Shown: in pieces, positions 25,548 through 34,843 of the stretch
Numbering within the stretch: the first letter of the stretch is position 1
How the letters are laid out: the number at the start of each line of letters is the position of its first letter
Source: Aquipuribacter nitratireducens
Lineage (GTDB): Bacteria > Actinomycetota > Actinomycetes > Actinomycetales > JBBAYJ01
DNA length: 64,000 nt
Assembly (NCBI RefSeq): GCF_037860835.1
Contig: NZ_JBBEOG010000010.1
Coordinates: 53,540 to 117,539, forward strand
Reading direction: 5' to 3'
Notes under the pieces: model-generated
What the model saw: the letters and a program-made list of their open reading frames with translations, nothing else
Told to the model about the DNA's origin: nothing
Database searches by the model: none
Made by a program: the position numbers and the translations under genes

Positions 25548-27091
25548 GCGGCGCGCTCGAGCGCCTCCACGGGCTCGACAGCGACCTGTCGGGGGTCACG
25601 GCGCTCGTGGCGGGGCTCGGCGTGTCCGGGTTCGCCGCCGCCGACGCCCTCCTCGAGCGGGGCGCGCGGGTGCGGGTCGTCGACGACCGCGCCCCCGCCG
25701 AGGGCACCCCGGCCGCGGAGCGGGCCCACCTCCTCGACGTGTTCGGGGCCGAGCTCGTCGTCGGGGGGGACCCCGACCCCGACGCGCTCGTGCGGACGGA
25801 CCGCGGAGCGGTCGACCTCGTCGTCGCCTCACCCGGCTGGCGACCCACCCACCCCGTGCTGCGCGCGGCGGACGGCACCGGCGCCGCGGTCTGGGGCGAG
25901 GTCGAGCTCGCCTGGCGCCTGCAGGGCGGCGACGCCGGCCCCCCGTGGCTCACCGTCACCGGGACGAACGGCAAGACGACGACCGTCGAGCTGCTCGGCG
26001 CGGTGCTCACCGCGGCCGGGTTGCGGGCCCGGACCGCCGGCAACATCGGCACCCCGCTCGTCGACGCCGTGCGCGACCCGGCCGGGGCGGACGTCCTCGC
26101 TGTCGAGCTGTCGAGCTTCCAGCTCCACCTCGTCCGCACGGTGTCGCCGCACGCCGCCACGTGCCTCAACCTCGCGCCCGACCACCTCGACTGGCACGGC
26201 GGGCCCGACGCCTACCGCGACGCCAAGGCGCGCGTGTACGAGCGCACGAAGGTCGCGGCCGTCTTCAACGTCGCCGACCCCGCGACGGAGGCGATGGTGC
26301 GGGAGGCGGACGTCGTCGAGGGCTGCCGCGCGGTCGGTGTCGGCCCGGGTGCGCCGCGCGTCGGCGAGGTCGGGGTGGTCGAGGGCCTGCTCGTCGACCG
26401 GGCCTTCATCGAGGAGCGGGCGCACGCGGCGGTGGAGCTGGGCGCGCTCGACGACCTCGTCGGTCTGGCCGGGGTCGCCGACCCCGCGCAGGTCCCCGCG
26501 CACGTCGTGGCGAACGCGCTCGCCGCCGCTGCGCTCGCCCGCTCGCTCGGGGTGCCGGCGACGGCCGTCCGCGACGGCCTCCGCGCCGCGAGCCTGCCGC
26601 CGCACCGCGCGGCGACCGTCGCCACGGCCGGCGGGGTCCGCTGGGTCGACGACTCGAAGGCGACGAACCCCCACGCCGCCGACGCCTCCCTCGCCGCCCT
26701 CGACGACGTCGTGTGGGTCGCGGGCGGCCTGGCGAAGGGCGCGACGTACGACGACCTCGTGGCGCGGCACGCCGCGAGGCTGCGGGCGGTCGTCCTCGTC
26801 GGCGCCGACCGGGAGCTCGTGGCGCAGGCCCTCGGGCGACACGCCCCCGACGTCCCCGTCGTGCGGGTCGACCCGCCCGACACTGCTGGGGTGGCAGCCC
26901 CGGACGACGAGCGCGCCCGCGCCCTCATGGACCGCGTCGTGGCCGCCGCCGCCGGGCTCGCGCGCCCGGGGTCCACGGTGCTGCTCGCGCCCGCGGCCGC
27001 CTCGATGGACCAGTTCACCTCCTACGTCGCGCGCGGCGAGGCCTTCGCGGCGGCCGTGCTGCGCCTGACCGGGCCGGGGCAGCGCCCGTGA
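25544..27091 (+). CDS. murD: UDP-MurNAc-L-alanine:D-glutamate ligase MurD
   Basis: 515-residue Mur ligase that adds D-Glu to UDP-MurNAc-L-Ala. It has a Rossmann-like N-terminus ([18 protein letters not shown]), the ATP loop [16 protein letters not shown], then AGNIGTPL and [10 protein letters not shown], and the C-terminal [16 protein letters not shown]. These are diagnostic for MurD. It sits between mraY and ftsW with GTGA overlaps at both ends and is slightly longer than average because of a short insertion around [16 protein letters not shown]. Confidence 0.95.
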   Translation: MSGALERLHGLDSDLSGVTALVAGLGVSGFAAADALLERGARVRVVDDRAPAEGTPAAERAHLLDVFGAELVVGGDPDPDALVRTDRGAVDLVVASPGWRPTHPVLRAADGTGAAVWGEVELAWRLQGGDAGPPWLTVTGTNGKTTTVELLGAVLTAAGLRARTAGNIGTPLVDAVRDPAGADVLAVELSSFQLHLVRTVSPHAATCLNLAPDHLDWHGGPDAYRDAKARVYERTKVAAVFNVADPATEAMVREADVVEGCRAVGVGPGAPRVGEVGVVEGLLVDRAFIEERAHAAVELGALDDLVGLAGVADPAQVPAHVVANALAAAALARSLGVPATAVRDGLRAASLPPHRAATVATAGGVRWVDDSKATNPHAADASLAALDDVVWVAGGLAKGATYDDLVARHAARLRAVVLVGADRELVAQALGRHAPDVPVVRVDPPDTAGVAAPDDERARALMDRVVAAAAGLARPGSTVLLAPAAASMDQFTSYVARGEAFAAAVLRLTGPGQRP

Positions 27092-28419
27092 GGCCGGCCG
27101 GCACCCTGACGACGAGCGCGGGCACCGCGCGCGGCGCGGGTCCCGCGCGGCCCCCGGCCGGCTCCGACGAGGCCCTCGAGCGGGCGTGGCTGCCCGGTCC
27201 CCTCGGTCGCTGGGTGCGGGCGGTGGACACCCCCGTCACCTCGTTCGTCCTCGTCGCGTCCGCCACCGGCATGCTCCTCGTCCTCGGCCTCCTCATGGTG
27301 CTGAGCTCGAGCTCGGTGGAGTCCATCGCGGCGAGCGGCAACCCGTGGTCGATCGCGGTACGGCAGGGCGCGTTCGCCCTCGTCGGGCTCCCGCTGCTCC
27401 TCGTGGCGGCGCGCACGCCCGCGCTGTGGTGGCGGCGCATGTCGTGGCTCGTCCTCCTGCTCGCCCTCGTGCTCCAGGGCCTCGTCTTCGTCCCGGGGCT
27501 CGGCGTCGAGGTCAACGGCAACCGGAACTGGATCTCCGTCGCGGGCTTCACCGCCCAGCCGAGCGAGGCCATCAAGCTCGCGCTCGTCGTGTGGGGCGCG
27601 GCCGTCCTGTCCCGCAAGCAGGAGCTGCTCGGCCGGCTGGGACACGTCGTCGTCCCCGTCGTCTTCCCCGTCGGCCTGCTCGCGCTCGGCCTCGTCCTCG
27701 CCGGACGCGACCTCGGCACGGGACTCGTCGTCCTCCTGCTGCTCGCCGGCCTGCTCTACGCCGCCGGCGCCCCGCTGCGCTACTTCCTGCTCGGCGGCGG
27801 GGTCGCCGCGGTCGGCGTCGCCGCCCTCGTCGTGCAGGAGCAGCACCGGCTCGTCCGCATCCAGGCGTGGCTGTCGGGCCAGCAGTGCACCGACATCTAC
27901 GGCGAGTGCTGGCAGCCCACCCACGGCATGTGGGCGCTGGGGTCCGGGGGCTGGTGGGGGCTCGGTCTCGGGGCGAGCCGCGAGAAGTGGGCGTGGCTGC
28001 CGGAGGCGCACAACGACTTCATCTTCGCGATCATCGGCGAGGAGCTCGGCCTCCCCGGCACGCTGTCGGTCCTCCTGCTGTTCGTCGCGCTCGCGGCCGG
28101 GATGGTCCGGGTCGCGCAGCGCTCGAGCGACCCCTTCGTCGTCATCGCGACGACCGGGGTCCTCGTGTGGGTCCTCGGTCAGGCGCTCATCAACATCGGG
28201 GTCGTCATCGGCGTCCTCCCGGTCGTCGGGGTGCCGCTGCCGCTCGTGTCGAGCGGTGGCTCGTCCCTCGTCACGACGATGGTCGCCCTCGGCATGGTCA
28301 TGTCGTTCGCCCGCGACGAGCCGGGCGCCCGCGAGGCGTTGTCGACGACCGTGCGCGCCGCCCGGTCGGGTGCGGCCGTCGTCGCCCCCGCGAGGGCGTC
28401 GCGGCGGCCGAGGCGGTGA
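27088..28419 (+). CDS. ftsW: SEDS peptidoglycan glycosyltransferase FtsW
   Basis: 443-residue polytopic membrane protein of the SEDS family with about ten transmembrane segments. It polymerises septal glycan strands from lipid II together with FtsI. Motifs include NGNRNWISVAGFTAQPSEAIKLAL and AGRDLGTGLVVLLL. Near the C-terminus are PEAHNDFIFAIIGEELGLPG and PLPLVSSGGSSLV. The long loop with GQQCTDIYGECWQ contains two cysteines, as in other actinobacterial FtsW proteins. It is coupled to murD and murG. Confidence 0.95.
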   Translation: MRPAGTLTTSAGTARGAGPARPPAGSDEALERAWLPGPLGRWVRAVDTPVTSFVLVASATGMLLVLGLLMVLSSSSVESIAASGNPWSIAVRQGAFALVGLPLLLVAARTPALWWRRMSWLVLLLALVLQGLVFVPGLGVEVNGNRNWISVAGFTAQPSEAIKLALVVWGAAVLSRKQELLGRLGHVVVPVVFPVGLLALGLVLAGRDLGTGLVVLLLLAGLLYAAGAPLRYFLLGGGVAAVGVAALVVQEQHRLVRIQAWLSGQQCTDIYGECWQPTHGMWALGSGGWWGLGLGASREKWAWLPEAHNDFIFAIIGEELGLPGTLSVLLLFVALAAGMVRVAQRSSDPFVVIATTGVLVWVLGQALINIGVVIGVLPVVGVPLPLVSSGGSSLVTTMVALGMVMSFARDEPGAREALSTTVRAARSGAAVVAPARASRRPRR

Positions 28420-29552
28420 GCACGCCCACCGCCCGACCACCCGCCTCGGTCGTGCTGGCGGGCGGCGGGACCACGGGCCACGTCGCCCCGCTCCTCGCCA
28501 CCGCGGAGGCGCTGCGCACCCGCCACCCGGGCACGCGGGTGACGGTGCTCGGCACCCGCGAGGGCCTGGAGTCGCGCCTCGTGCCGGCCGCGGGCCTCGA
28601 CCTGCGCCACGTGCCCCGGGTGCCGCTGCCGCGCCGGCCGTCCGGCGACCTCGTGCGGCTGCCCGTGCGGCTCACCCGGGCGGTGCGCGGCGTGCGCCGG
28701 GTGCTCGACGAGGTCGACGCCCACGTCGTCGTCGGCTTCGGCGGCTACGTCGCGACCCCCGCCTACCTCGCGGCGCGCCGGGCGCACGTGCCGGTCGTCG
28801 TCCACGAGCAGAACGCGCTGCCGGGGGTGGCGAACAAGCTCGGCGCGCGGCTCACGCGCCACGTCGCCGTCACGTTCCCCGGCACACCCCTGCCCCACGC
28901 CGTCGTGCTCGGCATGCCGCTGCGGCGGGCCATCACCGAGCTCGACCGCCCCGCGCTGCGGGCCGAGGGCCGGGCCGCGTTCGGCCTCCACCCCGACCTC
29001 CCGACGCTCCTCGTCACGGGCGGCTCGCTCGGGGCCCAGCGGCTCAACGAGGCGGTGCCCCGGGCGGCGTCCGCGCTGGCCGCCGCGGGGCTGCAGGTCC
29101 TCCACGTCTCCGGACGCGGCAAGCACGTCCCGCTGCCGCCCGGCACCACCGCCGACCCCTCGTCCCCGCCCGACGGCCCGCGGTACGTCGTCGTCGACTA
29201 CGTCGAGCGGATGGACCTCGCCTACGCCGCCGCCGACGCCGTCGTGTGCCGGGCCGGTGCGGGCACGGTGTGCGAGCTCGCCGCGCTCGGCCTGCCCGCC
29301 GCGTACGTCCCCCTCCCGGTCGGCAACGGCGAGCAGCGGCTCAACGCCCAGCCCCTGGTCGCGGCCGGCGGCGGGCTCCTCGTCGACGACGAGGAGTTCA
29401 CGCCCGAGTGGGTGACGACGACACTGCTGCCCGTGCTCCGGGACCCCGCCCAGCTGCTCGACATGGCGGCCGCGGCGCGCTCCTTCGGCACGCTGGACGC
29501 CGCCGGGCGTCTCGCCGACCTCGTCCTCGACGCCGCCCGGGAGGCACCGTGA
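28416..29552 (+). CDS. murG: Lipid II-forming GlcNAc transferase MurG
   Basis: 378-residue GT28 glycosyltransferase that adds GlcNAc to lipid I on the inner membrane face, giving lipid II. The first Rossmann domain opens with VVLAGGGTTGHVAPLLATAEAL and has VVGFGGYVATPAYLAA and HEQNALPGVANKLGA. The UDP-GlcNAc-binding domain has TGGSLGAQRLN, RAGAGTVCELAALGLPAAYVPLP and NGEQRLNAQPLV. All family motifs are intact. It overlaps ftsW and murC by four bases each. Confidence 0.96.
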   Translation: MSTPTARPPASVVLAGGGTTGHVAPLLATAEALRTRHPGTRVTVLGTREGLESRLVPAAGLDLRHVPRVPLPRRPSGDLVRLPVRLTRAVRGVRRVLDEVDAHVVVGFGGYVATPAYLAARRAHVPVVVHEQNALPGVANKLGARLTRHVAVTFPGTPLPHAVVLGMPLRRAITELDRPALRAEGRAAFGLHPDLPTLLVTGGSLGAQRLNEAVPRAASALAAAGLQVLHVSGRGKHVPLPPGTTADPSSPPDGPRYVVVDYVERMDLAYAAADAVVCRAGAGTVCELAALGLPAAYVPLPVGNGEQRLNAQPLVAAGGGLLVDDEEFTPEWVTTTLLPVLRDPAQLLDMAAAARSFGTLDAAGRLADLVLDAAREAP

Positions 29553-31009
29553 CGCCCACCAGCCCCGTGACCGGCGAGGAGCTGCTCGCCCTCCTGCGCT
29601 CCGGCCCCGTCCACGTCGTCGCCGCCGGCGGCGCGGGCATGAGCGGCATCGTCCGGCTGCTCCTCGACGACGGCGTGCCCGTCACGGGCTCCGACGCGCG
29701 CGACTCCGCGACCCTGCGCGCCCTCGAGCAGCGCGGCGCCCGCGTCCACGTCGGCCACGACGCCGACCACGTCGCCGGGGCCCGGCTCGTCGTGGTGTCG
29801 ACCGCGGTGCGCCCCGACAACCCGGAGGTGCTCGCGGCCGCCGCGGCCGGGGTCCCCGTCGTCCACCGCTCGGTCGCCCTCGCGGGGCTCATGCACGGCT
29901 GCCGGGTGGCCGCCGTCGCCGGCACCCACGGCAAGACGACGACGACGTCGATGCTCACCGTCGCCGCCCGGCGCGCCGGACTCGACCCGTCGTACGCCAT
30001 CGGCGGGGACCTCGTCGTCGACGGGGTCAACGCGCGCCGCGGCACCGACGCGGTCTTCGTCGCCGAGGCCGACGAGTCCGACGGCTCCTTCCTCGCCTAC
30101 CGCCCCGACGTCGCGGTCGTGACGAACGTCGAGGCGGACCACCTCGACCACTACGGCGACGCAGAGGCGGTGCACGCGGCCTTCGGCCGCTTCGCCGAGC
30201 GGGTCCAGCCCGGCGGGCTGCTCGTCGTGGGGGCCGACGACCGCGGCTCCCGGGCCCTCGCCCGTTCCGTCGGCGGCGGGGAGGACGTCGACGGCGGCCG
30301 GACCGTCCTCACGGTCGGGGAGGCCGCCGACGCCGACGTCCGCGTCGTGGTCGACCCGAAGGCGGAGCTGCGCGGCGAGGAGCTCGTGGTCGCGCGGCTC
30401 GTCGCCGCCGAGCAGGCCGTGCCGGGGGCGGGCGACCGCGAGCTGCGCCTGCGCGTGCCGGGTCGGCACAACGTCGTCGACGCCGCGCTCGCCTACACCG
30501 CGGCCGTCGCCGGGCTCGGGCTCGACCCCGCCGGCGTGGTCGCGGGCCTCGAGGCGTTCTCCGGCGCCCGTCGGCGCTTCGAGGCGGTCGGGGAGGCGGC
30601 GGGTGTCCGGGTCGTCGACGACTACGCCCACCACCCCACCGAGGTCGCCGCCACGATCGCCGCCGCCCGCAGCGTGGCCGGCCGCGGGAAGGTCCACGTC
30701 CTCTTCCAGCCGCACCTGTACTCGCGCACCCGCCTGTTCGCCGACGGCTTCGCGACCGCGCTGTCCGACGCCGCGGAGGTGGTCGTGCTCGACGTGTACG
30801 GCGCCCGCGAGGACCCGGAGCCGGGTGTCGACGGCCGGCTGGTCGCCGACCGCGTGCCCGGCGCGACGTACGAGCCCGACCGCGACGCCGCGGTCGAGGC
30901 CGTCGCCCGGGGCGCTCGCCGCGGCGACCTCGTCCTCACCCTCGGCGCGGGGGACGTCACCGAGCTCGGCCCGCGCGTCGTCGACGCGCTGCGCGCACGG
31001 GAGGGCTGA
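29549..31009 (+). CDS. murC: UDP-MurNAc:L-alanine ligase MurC
   Basis: 486-residue Mur ligase that attaches L-Ala to UDP-MurNAc, the first peptide stem step. The nucleotide-binding N-terminus is VHVVAAGGAGMSGIVRLLLDDG; the ATP loop is AVAGTHGKTTTTSMLT; then EADESDGSFL, TNVEADHLDHYG, and the C-terminal VVDDYAHHPTEVAATIAAAR with FQPHLYSRTRLF. All are diagnostic for MurC. It overlaps murG by four bases and is followed after three bases by ftsQ. Confidence 0.96.
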   Translation: MTPTSPVTGEELLALLRSGPVHVVAAGGAGMSGIVRLLLDDGVPVTGSDARDSATLRALEQRGARVHVGHDADHVAGARLVVVSTAVRPDNPEVLAAAAAGVPVVHRSVALAGLMHGCRVAAVAGTHGKTTTTSMLTVAARRAGLDPSYAIGGDLVVDGVNARRGTDAVFVAEADESDGSFLAYRPDVAVVTNVEADHLDHYGDAEAVHAAFGRFAERVQPGGLLVVGADDRGSRALARSVGGGEDVDGGRTVLTVGEAADADVRVVVDPKAELRGEELVVARLVAAEQAVPGAGDRELRLRVPGRHNVVDAALAYTAAVAGLGLDPAGVVAGLEAFSGARRRFEAVGEAAGVRVVDDYAHHPTEVAATIAAARSVAGRGKVHVLFQPHLYSRTRLFADGFATALSDAAEVVVLDVYGAREDPEPGVDGRLVADRVPGATYEPDRDAAVEAVARGARRGDLVLTLGAGDVTELGPRVVDALRAREG

Positions 31010-31012
31010 GCG

Positions 31013-31738
31013 GTGGGCGTGACGTGGCTGGAGGACCGCGCGGCCCGGGTGCGGCGGGCGTCGCTGCGGGCGCGGGCGACGGGGCTGGCGGTGCTCGTCG
31101 TCGTCGTCGCCGCTCTCGTCGGTGGCGGCACGTGGGCGTGGCGGGCCGGCCACCTCGACACCCGCCAGGTCGTCGTCACCGGCACCGTCCGGGTGCCGCC
31201 GCAGCAGGTGCAGGACCTCGCCGCCGGCGCCCTCGGCACCCCGCTCGTCGCCGTCGACACCCGCGGCATCGCGCGCTCCGTCGAGGAGCTGCCGCTCGTG
31301 CTCGACGTCGCCGTCGAGCGCCGCTGGCCCCGCACGCTGGAGGTCGTCGTCACCGAGCGAGAGGCCGTCGCCGCCGTCCCGGCGCCCGGCGGCGGGTTCC
31401 AGGTCGTCGACGAGGAGGGCGTCGTGCTCGCCGAGGGCGCCGAGGTGCCCGCCGAGGTGCCGCTGCTGCGCGTCGACGTCGAGGCCGCGGGTGCCCGGAC
31501 GCTCACGGCGGCCCGTGAGGTGCTCGCGGGCCTGCCGCTGGAGCTGCAGGCGCGCACCCGGCAGGTGTCGGCGACGTCGCCGGCCGACGTCCGCCTCGTC
31601 GTGGACGGCGCGGAGGTGCGGTGGGGGACGGCGGAGGACACGCCCCGCAAGGTCGAGGTCCTCCAGGGGCTCATGTCGTCGGTCGAGGCGAGCGTCTACG
31701 ACGTCTCCTCGCCCCGCGCGCCGGCCGTCGTCCCGTAG
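31013..31738 (+). CDS. ftsQ: Cell division protein FtsQ
   Basis: 241-residue bitopic divisome protein. A short basic cytoplasmic N-terminus is followed by a transmembrane helix (about residues 23-43) and an extracytoplasmic POTRA domain (RQVVVTGTVRVPPQQVQDLA onward) and the FtsQ beta domain (RRWPRTLEVVVTEREAVA). FtsQ recruits FtsL and DivIC at the septum. GTG 31013 lies three bases after the murC stop. It is the last gene of the long mraZ-ftsQ transcription unit; ftsZ downstream has its own promoter. Confidence 0.92.
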   Translation: MGVTWLEDRAARVRRASLRARATGLAVLVVVVAALVGGGTWAWRAGHLDTRQVVVTGTVRVPPQQVQDLAAGALGTPLVAVDTRGIARSVEELPLVLDVAVERRWPRTLEVVVTEREAVAAVPAPGGGFQVVDEEGVVLAEGAEVPAEVPLLRVDVEAAGARTLTAAREVLAGLPLELQARTRQVSATSPADVRLVVDGAEVRWGTAEDTPRKVEVLQGLMSSVEASVYDVSSPRAPAVVP

Positions 31739-31787
31739 CCGTTCCGGCTCATTGCGGGACACGCGCGCGACACACCCTCGGTGGTCG

Positions 31788-31816
31788 TTGTCCCGGGGTG
31801 GACGCGTACCTACCGT
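31788..31816 (+). promoter_or_regulatory. Probable ftsZ promoter
   Basis: TTGTCC (31788-31793) and TACCGT (31811-31816) are separated by 17 bp, a good housekeeping sigma-factor promoter in this otherwise GC-dominated sequence. It implies a leader of roughly 95 nt before ftsZ. Confidence 0.65.
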
Positions 31817-31843
31817 CCTCGTCAGGCGGAGCTGACATAACAA

Positions 31844-31864
31844 TAACCCTCTACCAGAGGGTTA
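31844..31864 (+). promoter_or_regulatory. AT-rich palindrome in the ftsZ leader
   Basis: Perfect 9-bp arms TAACCCTCT and AGAGGGTTA flank ACC, inside a conspicuous AT-rich island that begins with ACATAACAATAACC. It lies downstream of the promoter and 55 nt before ftsZ, so it could be an operator or an RNA hairpin. Confidence 0.7.
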
Positions 31865-31918
31865 GGGCTACGCCGACAGGGCCCGCAGGGCCGGACACAA
31901 CCAGCGAGAGGTACGCCC

Positions 31919-33319
31919 ATGGCCGCACCGCAGAACTACCTCGCCGTCATCAAGGTCGTCGGTATCGGCGGCGGCGGTGTCAACGCGGTGAACCGCATGA
32001 TCGAGAGCGGCCTGCGGGGCGTCGAGTTCATCGCGGTCAACACCGACGCGCAGGCGCTGCTCATGAGCGACGCCGACGTCAAGCTCGACGTGGGTCGCGA
32101 CCTCACGCGCGGCCTCGGCGCCGGCGCCGACCCCGAGGTCGGGAAGAAGGCCGCCGAGGACCACGCCGAGGAGATCGAGGAGGTCCTCCGCGGGGCCGAC
32201 ATGGTCTTCGTCACGGCCGGCGAGGGCGGCGGCACCGGCACCGGTGGCGCCCCCGTCGTCGCGAAGATCGCCCGGTCGCTCGGCGCCCTCACGATCGGCG
32301 TCGTCACCCGCCCCTTCACCTTCGAGGGCCGCCGCCGCGCCCTGTCGGCCGAGAACGGCATCGCCGCCCTCCAGGCCGAGGTCGACACCCTCATCACCAT
32401 CCCCAACGACCGGCTGCTGTCGATCAGCGACCGCGGGATCAGCGTCCTCGACGCCTTCCGCTCCGCCGACCAGGTGCTGCTGTCCGGCGTCCAGGGCATC
32501 ACCGACCTCATCACGACGCCCGGCCTCATCAACCTCGACTTCGCCGACGTCAAGAGCGTCATGCAGGGGGCGGGCACCGCCCTCATGGGCATCGGCTCCG
32601 CCCGCGGCGAGGACCGCGCGGTCTGCGCGGCCGAGATGGCGATCAGCTCCCCGCTGCTCGAGGCGAGCGTCGACGGCGCGCAGGGGGTCCTGCTGTCGAT
32701 CCAGGGTGGCTCGGACCTCGGGCTGTTCGAGATCAACGAGGCGGCGCGGCTCGTGCAGGAGGCCGCGCACGCCGAGGCGAACATCATCTTCGGCGCCGTC
32801 ATCGACGACGCCCTCGGCGACGAGGTGCGCGTCACGGTCATCGCGGCCGGCTTCGACGAGAAGGAGGCCGCGGCCCGGGGCGAGCTGCCCGGCGCCGCGC
32901 GCGTGCCCGGCAGCCTCCCCGCCGGGCAGGCCGCTCCCGCGGCGCACCACACCGGCGCCACCGGCGCGAACGGCAGCGCCGGCGCCCACGGGGCCAACGG
33001 GCACGCCGGGTCGGCGGGGCGCGAGGGTGTCACCGCACCGGCCGCCGGGCAGCAGCCGGCGGCGCCGCGGCCGCACGCCCCGGCCCCGGCCCACCACCAG
33101 CCGGGCGCACAGCACGAGCACGGCGGTCACCCCACGCCGGACCACACGGTCGACCGCGGCCACGGCGGTGTCCCGGCGCCGAGCCGGGCCCCCGAGCCGG
33201 TGCCGGTCGGTGCGGCGCCGCGGGTCGTCGAGCTCCCCGCCGACGGTGCCCGCCGCCGGCCCGGCTTCCTCGACGACGACGACCTCGACGTGCCGGACTT
33301 CGTCAAGCCGTCGTCGTGA
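31919..33319 (+). CDS. ftsZ: Cell division protein FtsZ
   Basis: 466-residue tubulin-like GTPase that forms the Z-ring. The nucleotide-binding signature is [16 protein letters not shown] (about residues 101-116), preceded by [16 protein letters not shown], and the T7 loop includes [11 protein letters not shown]. After the globular core (to about residue 320) is a long low-complexity linker rich in Ala, Gly, His and Pro, ending in the conserved C-terminal peptide [10 protein letters not shown], which binds SepF and other partners. ATG 31919 is preceded by GAGAGG. The linker is typical of actinobacteria. Confidence 0.97.
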   Translation: MAAPQNYLAVIKVVGIGGGGVNAVNRMIESGLRGVEFIAVNTDAQALLMSDADVKLDVGRDLTRGLGAGADPEVGKKAAEDHAEEIEEVLRGADMVFVTAGEGGGTGTGGAPVVAKIARSLGALTIGVVTRPFTFEGRRRALSAENGIAALQAEVDTLITIPNDRLLSISDRGISVLDAFRSADQVLLSGVQGITDLITTPGLINLDFADVKSVMQGAGTALMGIGSARGEDRAVCAAEMAISSPLLEASVDGAQGVLLSIQGGSDLGLFEINEAARLVQEAAHAEANIIFGAVIDDALGDEVRVTVIAAGFDEKEAAARGELPGAARVPGSLPAGQAAPAAHHTGATGANGSAGAHGANGHAGSAGREGVTAPAAGQQPAAPRPHAPAPAHHQPGAQHEHGGHPTPDHTVDRGHGGVPAPSRAPEPVPVGAAPRVVELPADGARRRPGFLDDDDLDVPDFVKPSS

Positions 33320-33326
33320 GCCCCAC

Positions 33327-34055
33327 GTGAGCGCGACCCCCGGCGTCCTGCACGACGAGGTGGCGCTCGGGGCCGTGCGGCTCGTGCTGACCGGCGACGT
33401 CGACCTCGGTCGCGTCGACGACGGTGCGGGCCGCACGAGCGTGGCGCGGGCGCTCGGGGTGCCGACCGAGCGGCTCCTGCTCCCGACCCAGGTCCACGGC
33501 GACCGCGTCGTCGAGGCGACCGGCCCCTGGCCCGGGCCGGCCCCCGAGGCCGACGCCGTGCTCGTGCGCGGCGACCGGCTCGAGGCGCCCCTCGCGGTCG
33601 GCGTCCGCGCCGCCGACTGCATGCCGCTGCTCCTGGCCGACCCCGACGCCGGCGTGGCGGCGGCGGTCCACGTGGGGCGGCGGGGTCTGCAGCTCGGCAT
33701 CGCACGCCGGGCCGTGCGCGCCCTGCGGGCCGCGGGAGCCAGGCGCGTCGTGGCCCGCGCGGGGCCCACGGTGTGCGGGCGCTGCTACGAGGTGCCGGAC
33801 GCCCTGCGCGCCGAGGTGGCGACCGCGGTCCCCGAGGCCGCGGCCACGACCCGCATCGGCACGCCGGCCGTCGACATCGTGGCGGGGGTCCGGGCGCAGC
33901 TGGCCCGGCCCGCCGACCCCGTGCTCGACGGCGGACCCGTCGCGCTCGACCTCGCGTGGTGCCGGTGCACGCTGGAGTCCCCGGACCTCGCGAGCCACCG
34001 GCGCGACGCCACCCCCCGCCGGCACGCGGCCGTCGTGGTGGTGGACCCGGCGTGA
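33327..34055 (+). CDS. pgeF: PgeF/YfiH-family protein (multicopper polyphenol oxidase/laccase-domain family)
   Basis: 242-residue member of the YfiH/PgeF family, whose members act as purine nucleoside phosphorylase/deaminase-type enzymes and are linked to peptidoglycan editing. The three metal or catalytic residues are visible: His in PTQVHGDRV, Cys in RAADCMPLLL and His in HVGRRGLQ. The last motif is normally HAGWRG; the Trp-to-Arg change is unusual, though the His is kept. Position after ftsZ is the standard actinobacterial location. GTG 33327 lies eight bases after the ftsZ stop; the stop overlaps yggS by four bases. Confidence 0.85.
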   Translation: MSATPGVLHDEVALGAVRLVLTGDVDLGRVDDGAGRTSVARALGVPTERLLLPTQVHGDRVVEATGPWPGPAPEADAVLVRGDRLEAPLAVGVRAADCMPLLLADPDAGVAAAVHVGRRGLQLGIARRAVRALRAAGARRVVARAGPTVCGRCYEVPDALRAEVATAVPEAAATTRIGTPAVDIVAGVRAQLARPADPVLDGGPVALDLAWCRCTLESPDLASHRRDATPRRHAAVVVVDPA

Positions 34056-34780
34056 GCGAGGACGCCCGACGGGCCGAGCTGGTGTCGGCCCTCGGCCGCG
34101 TCCGCGCGCGGATCGCCGACGCCTGCGCCGCTGCGGGGCGGCGTACCACCGACGTCACGCTCGTCGTCGTCACGAAGACGTACCCGGCCGACGACGTGCG
34201 CCGCCTCGCCGGGATCGGCGTCCGCGACGTCGGGGAGGCGCGCCTGCCGGAGCTGCGCGACAAGCGGGCGGCGCTCGCCGGCGACGAGGCGGTGACCCGG
34301 CTGCGGTGGCACGCCATCGGGCGGCTCCAGCGGAACAAGGCGCGGGCGACGGCGCGCCTGGCCGACACCGTGCACTCCGTGGACGACCCGCGGCTGGTCC
34401 CCGTGCTCGCCCGGGGGGCGGCGGACGCCGCCGAGGACGGCGCCGCGGGTCCGCTCGGGTGCTTCGTGCAGGTGAGCCTCGACGGCGACCCGGAGCGGGG
34501 CGGCGTCCGGGCCGACGCGCTGCTCCCGCTGTGCGAGGCGGTCGCGACCGCCGAGGGGCTCGCCCTGCTCGGGCTCATGGCGGTCGCCCCGCTGGGAGCG
34601 GACCCCGACCGGGCCTTCGCCCGGCTGCGGGAGCTGTCCGACGAGGTGGTCGCGGCGCACCCGTCGGCCACCGCGGTCAGCGCCGGCATGAGCGGCGACC
34701 TCGAGCAGGCCGTGCGGCACGGCGCGACACACCTGCGTGTCGGGGCCGCGGTCCTCGGTCCGCGACCGCCGCTCGGCTAG
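34052..34780 (+). CDS. yggS: YggS/PLPBP-family pyridoxal phosphate homeostasis protein
   Basis: 242-residue PLP-binding barrel protein that buffers pyridoxal phosphate. The PLP lysine lies in LVVVTKTYPADDV; other family motifs are WHAIGRLQRNKA, VHSVDD and the phosphate-binding AVSAGMSGDLEQAVRHGATHLRVGAAVLG. It lacks catalytic domains beyond the alanine-racemase-like barrel. It is coupled to pgeF by a GTGA overlap. Its stop codon is part of a TAGCGT hexamer that may serve as the sepF -10. Confidence 0.93.
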   Translation: MSEDARRAELVSALGRVRARIADACAAAGRRTTDVTLVVVTKTYPADDVRRLAGIGVRDVGEARLPELRDKRAALAGDEAVTRLRWHAIGRLQRNKARATARLADTVHSVDDPRLVPVLARGAADAAEDGAAGPLGCFVQVSLDGDPERGGVRADALLPLCEAVATAEGLALLGLMAVAPLGADPDRAFARLRELSDEVVAAHPSATAVSAGMSGDLEQAVRHGATHLRVGAAVLGPRPPLG

Positions 34781-34783
34781 CGT
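34778..34783 (+). promoter_or_regulatory. Possible sepF -10 hexamer
   Basis: TAGCGT begins at the yggS stop codon and lies 60 nt before sepF. No clear -35 is visible. Confidence 0.3.
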
Positions 34784-34843
34784 CGTGACCACGGGCTCCG
34801 CAGGCCCGTGAGCAGCAGGAACACCCGGCAGGAGGAGGGCGTC

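Noticed and set aside
34808..34843. Upstream GTG start for sepF
   Set aside because: It would place 12 residues before the membrane-targeting helix, while GGAGGAG sits just before ATG 34844.
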